A stretch of 64,000 nucleotides of DNA from Hellea sp965224755 (GTDB taxonomy: Bacteria; Pseudomonadota; Alphaproteobacteria; Caulobacterales; Maricaulaceae), in assembly GCA_965224755.1 (NCBI GenBank), contig OZ245061.1, positions 930,001-994,000 on the forward strand, in the 5' to 3' direction. The notes beneath the pieces are model-generated. The model searched no databases. It saw only the letters and a list, made by a program, of their open reading frames with translations, and was not told the origin of the DNA. Positions 58,596 through 64,000 of the stretch are shown here, piece after piece; the stretch's first letter is position 1, and every line of letters begins with the position of its first letter. The translations under genes and the position numbers were made by a program.

Positions 58596-58931
58596 ATGAC
58601 GCTTTATGCTTTAATTATATTTGCCATTGCCGCGCTTGGCGGGCTTTACATGGTTTCAAAAATACTCAAGGGAAATTCGGCCCCGTGGGCAGTATCGCTT
58701 ATTCATGCCGGATTAGGCGCGGCGGGACTTGTCTTGCTTGTCTTTGCTTATCTGAAGGGCGAGGCCGCTGTCATAACGCCGCTTGTCATTCTGGTTATAG
58801 CCGCTTTGGGCGGGTTCTTTCTGGCGTCTTTTCATCTCAAAGGTAAATTGCCGCCCAAAGCCATTGTTGCTGTCCATGCAGGCGTCGCCGTAATTGGTGT
58901 TTTATTTCTGGCGAAATTAGCATTGACCTAA
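58596..58931 (+). CDS. Membrane protein with an internal repeat
   Basis: A 111-residue protein of four membrane helices in two similar halves: ALIIFAIAALGGLYMVSKILKG and LVILVIAALGGFFLASFHLKG, each followed by AP/PP-x-A-x-x-x-x-H-A-G. The paired histidines (SLIHAGLG, VAVHAGVA) could be heme or metal ligands. I do not recognise a named family. It lies nine bases after the cupredoxin gene. Confidence 0.78.
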   Translation: MTLYALIIFAIAALGGLYMVSKILKGNSAPWAVSLIHAGLGAAGLVLLVFAYLKGEAAVITPLVILVIAALGGFFLASFHLKGKLPPKAIVAVHAGVAVIGVLFLAKLALT

Positions 58932-58954
58932 CCCTCCGCTGAGAGCTTGCTACG

Positions 58955-59392
58955 ATGGCTAACCACCCCATACATCCGGCCCTCGTTCACATGCCTATCG
59001 GCCTCTGGACAGCGGCGAGCCTAGCCGATGGGCTGTCGCTTATCGGAGCAAGCTCTTTCCTGCCTGATAATAGTAGTGCTTATCTTATCGGCGGCGGGTT
59101 ATTATTTTCGGTGCCGGCTATAGCGGCCGGAATATTTGACTTTGCTAAGCTGCTAAAAACCAGAAAAGCTCTCATTGATAAAATTATGATCCATGCCAGC
59201 GTTATGGCCGGAGCCGCCAGCTTTTATCTTCTGGCGCTTTTATTGAGATTAGAAGCGGGAGCGCTCACAGCGCCCAGCCTATGGGCCATCCTTTGTTCCG
59301 GTTTCGGGTTTGCATTGCTTGCCCTTGGCGGATGGCTGGGAGGCAATCTGGTTTATGGCCACGGGGCTAATGTTAGTGGGCTCGGAGACTAG
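58955..59392 (+). CDS. DUF2231 membrane protein
   Basis: A 145-residue protein with four membrane segments and the DUF2231 start ANHPIHPALVHMPIGLWTAA, with the conserved histidines that probably bind heme or a metal. It ends the DUF4142-cupredoxin operon with 23 bases after the preceding gene. Members occur near cytochromes and stress genes; function unknown. Confidence 0.88.
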   Translation: MANHPIHPALVHMPIGLWTAASLADGLSLIGASSFLPDNSSAYLIGGGLLFSVPAIAAGIFDFAKLLKTRKALIDKIMIHASVMAGAASFYLLALLLRLEAGALTAPSLWAILCSGFGFALLALGGWLGGNLVYGHGANVSGLGD

Positions 59393-59449
59393 TTACCAAC
59401 ACGACAAAGCTATGTTATAAGGCCTCATAGTTTAACCTGGGGCTCTATT

Positions 59450-61459
59450 ATGAAAACTTTCATTCACGCGATTATGCTTTGCGCAGCTCTCATGCTGAGT
59501 AGCTTAATGCCGGATTGGGCATTTGCTCAAGAGACTAAACAAGACAGCGAAGACGCCATTCTTGTGCTCGATGGATCAGGCTCGATGTGGGGCCAGATTG
59601 ACGGCATCTCCAAGATTGAAATTGCCCGCGATGTCTTGGGAGGACTTTTGGAGGAACTGCCGGAATCGCGCCGCCTTGGCTTGATGGCTTATGGCCATAA
59701 CCGCAAAGGCGATTGTAGCGATATCGAGCTGTTGGCTCCCGTCGGCGCGCCCCGCGCGGATATCAGCAAGGCGGTCAAAGCGATAAACCCTAAGGGCAAA
59801 ACCCCGATTTCGGCCTCGGTAAAGCAAGCCGCTGAAGCTCTGAAATACACCGAAAATAAGGCCACTGTAATCCTGATCAGCGACGGGATTGAAACCTGTA
59901 ATCTCGATCCCTGCGCGCTAGGAAAACGGCTCGAAGCGGACGGGGTTGATTTTACCGCCCATGTTATTGGCTTTGATATTGTCGACCAAAAGGCGGAGAC
60001 GCAACTCCAATGCCTCGCCGAGAGCACAGGCGGGCGTTATTTATCGGCCTCCAATGCAGGGGAATTATCCATCGCGCTAGGCGAGACTGTGGCTGAGGTC
60101 GATGCAGACGCTAAACCCGCCACATTGACATTATATGCGACAGAATTGACGGATGGCCCGGCCATTGAGGACGGCCTTGAATGGACAGTGCAGCAAGCGG
60201 GCGGCGGCGATATTATTATCGAGACCAAAGACGCCGGCGAAATAACCCAAGATATCCCGCCCGGCGTTTACGATGTTTTTGTCGCCCGCGCCTCGGACGG
60301 GCTGAAAAGCGAGCAGCGCCTCGTCGAGATATTGCCCGGCGCGGATAGGACGCTCACACTTGTCTTGAAACCGGAATTTGAAGCCACAGTGACGCCGGAT
60401 AGCGGTGAGGTGAGTGCAGGCTCGCCCTTTTCAGTGAAATGGACAGGCCCGGACCGCGGTGGAGACTTTATTGATATTGCCAAGCCGGATGAAGGCCCTC
60501 GAGCTTATATCAATTATGGGTATACGAATAATGGTAATCCGGTGAAATTGACCGCTCCGACACAAGCGGGCGATTATGAAGTGCGCTATATTTTGGGTAG
60601 ACCCTATCGGGTTTTGGCCAGAGCCCCGATTACCGTAAGCGGCGTAGCGGCGACAGTTTCCGGGCCGGAAACAGCGGCCGCGCATAGCGAAATTACGGTT
60701 GATTGGACCGGGCCAGCTACGCAAAGTGACTTTGTCACGATCACCAAACTCGATGCCAGAGAAGGCGGTTATAAGAATTATTTTTACACCAAGAATAAAG
60801 TTACGCCCCGGAAGTTGACCGTGCCATTAGAGCCGGGCGACTATGAAATACGTTACGTCTTTGTCGGAAAATCCGGCGAATCAAAGGGTAGCGGCCATAA
60901 GGTTCTCGCGCGGCAGCCTCTAACGGTGACCGGGGTGACGGCGAACGTGAGTGCGCCGAAAACAGCTAGGGTCGGCCAGAGTATTACAGTTGAATGGGAA
61001 GGGCCAAAATCCTCGGGCGACTTCGTGACGATAACAGCGCCGGATGCGCGCGACCAAGCTTATAAATCTTATGCCTATACAAAAAATGGCTCGCCCTCGA
61101 AACTTATCATGCCTCTCATGCCGGGAGATTATGAAATCCGTTTTGTGCAAGACGGCAAGAAAATTCTCGCCCGGCAGCCTATCACGATTGAAGACATTAC
61201 CATGACGCTGAAAGCGCCAAAAAAAGCTAAAGCCGGAGAGACGATAGAAGTTAATTGGGACGGCCCTGCGGCAAAGGGAGATTGGGTAACGGTCATCGCG
61301 CCGGATGCGAGAGATAACAAATATAAGAGCTATTTCTACCCGATTAACGGCGCGCCGGGAAAAGTCACGGTGCCCAAAGAGCCCGGAGACTATGAAGTGC
61401 GCTATGTCATGCGCGGGAAACGCATCATCGCGCGCCAGCCGATAAAGGTGACGGAATAA
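59450..61459 (+). CDS. Exported VWA protein with four tandem beta-sandwich repeats
   Basis: A 669-residue protein. Signal peptide (LMPDWAFAQ). Residues about 35-215 are a von Willebrand A domain with MIDAS DGSGSMWGQ, the threonine in KGKTPISASV and the aspartate of ILISDGIETC; two Cys pairs follow. A short adapter domain leads to four repeats of 85-95 residues with the shared pattern P-x-x-x-x-G-x-x-x-x-V-x-W-x-GP...GDFVTI...DAR...Y-x-x-x-NG-P-x-K-L...GDYE[VI]R[YF]V...R-x-x-LARQPI-x-V. It is probably a surface or periplasmic metal-dependent adhesin. Confidence 0.88.
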   Translation: MKTFIHAIMLCAALMLSSLMPDWAFAQETKQDSEDAILVLDGSGSMWGQIDGISKIEIARDVLGGLLEELPESRRLGLMAYGHNRKGDCSDIELLAPVGAPRADISKAVKAINPKGKTPISASVKQAAEALKYTENKATVILISDGIETCNLDPCALGKRLEADGVDFTAHVIGFDIVDQKAETQLQCLAESTGGRYLSASNAGELSIALGETVAEVDADAKPATLTLYATELTDGPAIEDGLEWTVQQAGGGDIIIETKDAGEITQDIPPGVYDVFVARASDGLKSEQRLVEILPGADRTLTLVLKPEFEATVTPDSGEVSAGSPFSVKWTGPDRGGDFIDIAKPDEGPRAYINYGYTNNGNPVKLTAPTQAGDYEVRYILGRPYRVLARAPITVSGVAATVSGPETAAAHSEITVDWTGPATQSDFVTITKLDAREGGYKNYFYTKNKVTPRKLTVPLEPGDYEIRYVFVGKSGESKGSGHKVLARQPLTVTGVTANVSAPKTARVGQSITVEWEGPKSSGDFVTITAPDARDQAYKSYAYTKNGSPSKLIMPLMPGDYEIRFVQDGKKILARQPITIEDITMTLKAPKKAKAGETIEVNWDGPAAKGDWVTVIAPDARDNKYKSYFYPINGAPGKVTVPKEPGDYEVRYVMRGKRIIARQPIKVTE

Positions 61460-61478
61460 GGGGCGAAATAGCCTAACC

Positions 61479-61973
61479 CTAAAGCCGAGGCACGGCGTTT
61501 GAGATCAGGTTTAGCGGAATGGCGTTGCTGTCTTTGCTTTGGCGCAGGACAATACGGCTTTGTACATCGGAGATTAGGTCAATCGAGAGCAGGACTTCGC
61601 GCAGGAAATCCTCATAGCTGTGCATGTCTTTGGTGACCACGCGGAGCATGAAATCGACGGCGCCTGTGACCGAGGCGCATTGAATGACTTCGGGCATGCG
61701 GGCGATGGCCTTTTCAAATTTTTCCATATTGATACGGTTGGGCAAAGAGAGCTTGACGGCGACAAAAACTTCAAAATCCAGACCCAGTTTTTTGCGGTCT
61801 AAAATTGTCACGCGCTGCTTGATAATCCCGACTTCTTCCATGCGCTTGATACGCCGCCAACACGGCGAGGAGGAGAGGCCGACCTTATCGGCAATATCGG
61901 CGACAGAGAGCGCCGCGTTGCTTTGAATCAGGTGCAGGATTTTAGCATCTATACCGTCAATTTTGTTTGGCAT
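61479..61973 (-). CDS. Lrp/AsnC-family regulator (BkdR-type)
   Basis: A 164-residue regulator with the N-terminal HTH (IDGIDAKILHLIQSNAALSVADIADKVGLSSSPCWRRIKRMEEVGIIKQ) and RAM domain (VFVAVKLSLPNRINMEKFEKAIARMPEVIQCASVTGAVDFMLRV). It is divergent from the branched-chain 2-oxoacid dehydrogenase genes; in pseudomonads and Alphaproteobacteria such a gene activates bkd in response to branched-chain amino acids. Confidence 0.92.
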   Translation of the reverse strand: MPNKIDGIDAKILHLIQSNAALSVADIADKVGLSSSPCWRRIKRMEEVGIIKQRVTILDRKKLGLDFEVFVAVKLSLPNRINMEKFEKAIARMPEVIQCASVTGAVDFMLRVVTKDMHSYEDFLREVLLSIDLISDVQSRIVLRQSKDSNAIPLNLISNAVPRL

Positions 61974-62059
61974 TTTTCGCCTCCGGCTTGGTTTATTCAG
62001 GTAAATTATTCTACGTTAATGCGAATTTCAACTAAAAAATATGTATATCAGGACATAAA

Positions 62060-63352
62060 ATGGGTATAGACGTTCACAAAATCGCAAAACCACCTATTCC
62101 TAGGCTTTTCATGTCCCAAAAATCTAATCAATCCCGTCTACATGTGCCCGAACCACCCTTCCGGCCAGGTGATACGCCTGATTATTCCCATATTGCGGTG
62201 CCGGCGGATCATTCACCGCCTCGCCCGGATCCGATGTGTGATGACCACGAGACGGCGCAGCATGCGCTCGGACTTATCCGCGTTTTGCGCTTTAACGGCG
62301 AAGCGGTGGGGGATTGGGCGCCTGACCTCTCGTCGGATCACCTGCGCAAAGGTCTGCGCGATATGATGCTGACCCGGGCTATGGATGTGCGCATGTTCAA
62401 TATGCAGCGTCAGGGCAAGATGTCATTTTATATGAAGTCTACGGGCGAGGAAGCGGTATCTGTGGCGCATGCTATGGCGCTTCGCAAAGATGATATGACC
62501 TTTCCGACTTACCGTCAGCAGGGGATATTGATCAATCGCGGCGCGTCGATCAAAGAGATGATGTGCCAATGTCTGTCCAATGCCGGCGATCGCCTCGACG
62601 GCAAATCCATCCCGGTGCTCTATTCCTTTCGCGATCATGGTTTTTTCTCGGTTTCGGGTAATCTTGGCACGCAGATGATTCAGGCTGTGGGCTGGGGCAT
62701 GGCGGAGGCCTATAAAAACTCTGATGGTATCGCTAGCGCTTTTACGGGTGAGGGCGCGACCGCCGAGGGCGATTTCCATTACGCGCTGAATTTCGCCTCT
62801 ACTTACCGCGCGCCCTGCATCCTCAATGTGGTCAATAATCAATGGGCGATATCGTCCTTCCAAGGCATAGCGGCGGGCGAGGGCGAGACTTTTGCCGCGC
62901 GCGGCACGGGCTTTGGCCTTGCGACATTGCGCGTGGATGGCAATGATTTTCTGGCTGTCTATGCGGCAACACAATGGGCGGCAGAACGGGCGAGAGGCGG
63001 CGGCGGCGCGACTTTGATCGAGCATTTCACTTACCGCAAGGAAGGTCATTCAACCTCGGATGACCCGACCAAATACCGCCCTAAAAACGAGCCCGAAGTC
63101 TGGCCCTTTGGCGACCCGATTGAGCGCCTGAAAACCCATCTCATCCATATCGGGGAATGGGACGAGGCGCGCCATACCGCGCAGGAGGAAGACTGCAAGA
63201 CCGAAATCCGCACGATCTATAAAGAGGCCGAGAAAATGGGCACGCTATCAGGCGATACTCAGGTCAATGATTTTACCATGTTCGAGCAGGTCTATGAAGA
63301 GTTGCCGGGACATCTCATCGCCCAACGCGAAGCCTTCAAGGAAGAGCTGTGA
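62060..63352 (+). CDS. bkdA1: Branched-chain 2-oxoacid dehydrogenase E1 alpha subunit
   Basis: A 430-residue subunit with thiamine diphosphate that decarboxylates 2-oxoacids of Leu, Ile and Val. Motifs: RLHVPEPPFRPGDTPD at the start of the conserved part, MLTRAMDVRMFNMQRQGKMSFYMKSTGEEAVSV, GEGATAEGDFHYALNFASTYRAPCILNVVNNQWAIS (Mg-ThDP GDG-type motif) and TYRKEGHSTSDDPTKYRPKNE with the phosphorylation-site-like Ser region. ATG at 62060 has AGGA upstream; ATG 62111 is an alternative. Confidence 0.95.
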   Translation: MGIDVHKIAKPPIPRLFMSQKSNQSRLHVPEPPFRPGDTPDYSHIAVPADHSPPRPDPMCDDHETAQHALGLIRVLRFNGEAVGDWAPDLSSDHLRKGLRDMMLTRAMDVRMFNMQRQGKMSFYMKSTGEEAVSVAHAMALRKDDMTFPTYRQQGILINRGASIKEMMCQCLSNAGDRLDGKSIPVLYSFRDHGFFSVSGNLGTQMIQAVGWGMAEAYKNSDGIASAFTGEGATAEGDFHYALNFASTYRAPCILNVVNNQWAISSFQGIAAGEGETFAARGTGFGLATLRVDGNDFLAVYAATQWAAERARGGGGATLIEHFTYRKEGHSTSDDPTKYRPKNEPEVWPFGDPIERLKTHLIHIGEWDEARHTAQEEDCKTEIRTIYKEAEKMGTLSGDTQVNDFTMFEQVYEELPGHLIAQREAFKEEL

Positions 63353-63374
63353 TGCCAGATTATTTAATCCGCGC

Positions 63375-63518
63375 GTCTTCACCCCGCTTGCCGGGGAAGT
63401 GGCCCCGAAGGGGCCGATGGGGGAATTTGGTTCCTTCAATTGCTGATTTGCAATTAGGCGAAAATAATTCCCCCATCCCCCGCTTCACGGGGACTTCCCC
63501 CATAAATGGGGTGAAGAC
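63375..63518. mobile_element. Palindromic miniature element between the two E1 genes
   Basis: A 144-bp palindrome: GTCTTCACCCC (63375-63385) and GGGGTGAAGAC (63508-63518) at the ends, GATGGGGGAATT (63416-63427) and AATTCCCCCATC (63466-63477) inside, and AATTGC/GCAATT at the centre. It sits within the operon between bkdA1 and bkdA2, leaving about 22 bp before and 30 bp after. No coding. MITE-like or REP-like; a long hairpin in the operon mRNA would follow. Confidence 0.75.
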
Positions 63519-63548
63519 GACCGCATTCATGTTTGGGAGCTTCCTCTA

Positions 63549-64000
63549 ATGGCGCGCCCTACGAAACGCATGAATATGATCGAAGCCATTCGCGATGCGC
63601 TGGATATTAAAATGACCGAGGACGCCGATGTGCTCGTCTTTGGCGAGGATGTCGGCTATTTTGGCGGCGTGTTTCGTGCCACGGCGGGTTTGCAGGAAAA
63701 GCACGGGCTGCACCGCTGTTTTGATACGCCGATTTCCGAAGGCGGCATTGTCGGTATTGCCATTGGCATGGCGGCCAATGGCCTGCGCCCGGTCGCGGAA
63801 ATCCAGTTCGCGGATTATATCTATCCCGGCTATGACCAGATTGCTTCCGAGGCTGCGCGTTTGCGCTATCGCTCCAACGGCGAATTTTCCGCCCCGCTCA
63901 CCATCCGCACCCCCGTCGGCGGCGGTATTTATGGCGGCACCACCCATAGCCAAAGCCCGGAAGCTTTGTTCACTCATATTGCAGGCCTTAAAACCGTTAT
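63549..64000 (+). CDS. bkdA2: Branched-chain 2-oxoacid dehydrogenase E1 beta subunit (5' part)
   Basis: About 150 residues to the window end. The E1 beta signatures are MIEAIRDALDIKMTEDADVLVFGEDVGYFGGVFRAT, RCFDTPISEGGIVGIAIGMAANGLRPVAEIQFADYIYPGYDQI, and the pyrimidine-site RTPVGGGIYGGTTHSQSPEALF. It continues beyond the window. It pairs with the E1 alpha subunit, after the palindromic element. Confidence 0.93.
   Translation, partial: MARPTKRMNMIEAIRDALDIKMTEDADVLVFGEDVGYFGGVFRATAGLQEKHGLHRCFDTPISEGGIVGIAIGMAANGLRPVAEIQFADYIYPGYDQIASEAARLRYRSNGEFSAPLTIRTPVGGGIYGGTTHSQSPEALFTHIAGLKTV

Overview
The window is a stretch of chromosome from an alphaproteobacterium of moderate G+C. The best fit is a marine, Caulobacter-like relative (Maricaulales/Hyphomonadaceae type). 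The evidence is a SciP/DUF1153 cell-cycle regulator with a perfect CtrA box in its promoter, a SUV3-like helicase - S4 protein - FdxA - CarD block, ClpS-ClpA, several TonB-dependent receptors, and many AsnC/Lrp regulators next to their targets. The genus is inference; no rRNA is present. There is no prophage, CRISPR array or intact transposase.

Layout. 0-7.7 kb: 5' end of a TonB receptor, GNAT acetyltransferase, DUF1272 protein, PanC, a SPOR-tailed D,D-carboxypeptidase, an isochorismatase-like hydrolase, ClpS-ClpA and a one-TM protein. 7.7-15 kb: two copies of a 150-bp palindromic repeat around a GlxA/FtrA-type regulator and its NTF2-like partner, a DUF2807 protein behind twin palindromes, a coiled-coil/TM/PG-binding/TonB fusion protein, and GloB. 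15-22 kb: an A+T-rich LysR/TonB-receptor pair between unexplained spacers, a secreted Arg/Pro/His-rich protein, and a possible sigma54-driven small RNA. 22-28.6 kb: a lipid and redox cluster (FATP-type acyl-CoA synthetase, DUF924, a DJ-1 remnant, an HSL-type esterase, a GST, SelO with a damaged start codon, YceI, cytochrome b561). 28.8-30.2 kb: a 1.3-kb islet (ArsR + AHSA1/SRPBCC) between 45-bp direct repeats of the tRNA-Arg(CCT) 3' half. 30-45 kb: mostly housekeeping (isomerase, nuclease, S41 protease, CarD, FdxA, S4 protein, helicase, DUF3108, L28, GDPD, FolE, a ClpP-like membrane protein, CysS).

44-64 kb: an Lrp regulator divergent from alanine dehydrogenase; a class II aldolase; a formylglycine-generating-enzyme-like protein; a compact tyrosinase operon (small membrane protein, tyrosinase, HEAT-repeat protein, HEAT-Sco1 fusion) ending against sciP; MnmA, dodecin, a new 54-aa membrane protein and thiolase; a SulP transporter; a SufR-like Fe-S regulator divergent from a DUF4142-cupredoxin-DUF2231 operon; a VWA protein with four tandem beta domains; and the start of a branched-chain 2-oxoacid dehydrogenase operon (Lrp, E1 alpha, E1 beta) with a palindromic element inserted between the two E1 genes.

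The strongest candidates for something undescribed are the tyrosinase/HEAT/Sco operon (a copper enzyme beside its own probable copper chaperone), the DUF4142-cupredoxin operon behind a perfect palindrome, the sigma54-promoted RNA, and the integrase-less tRNA islet.
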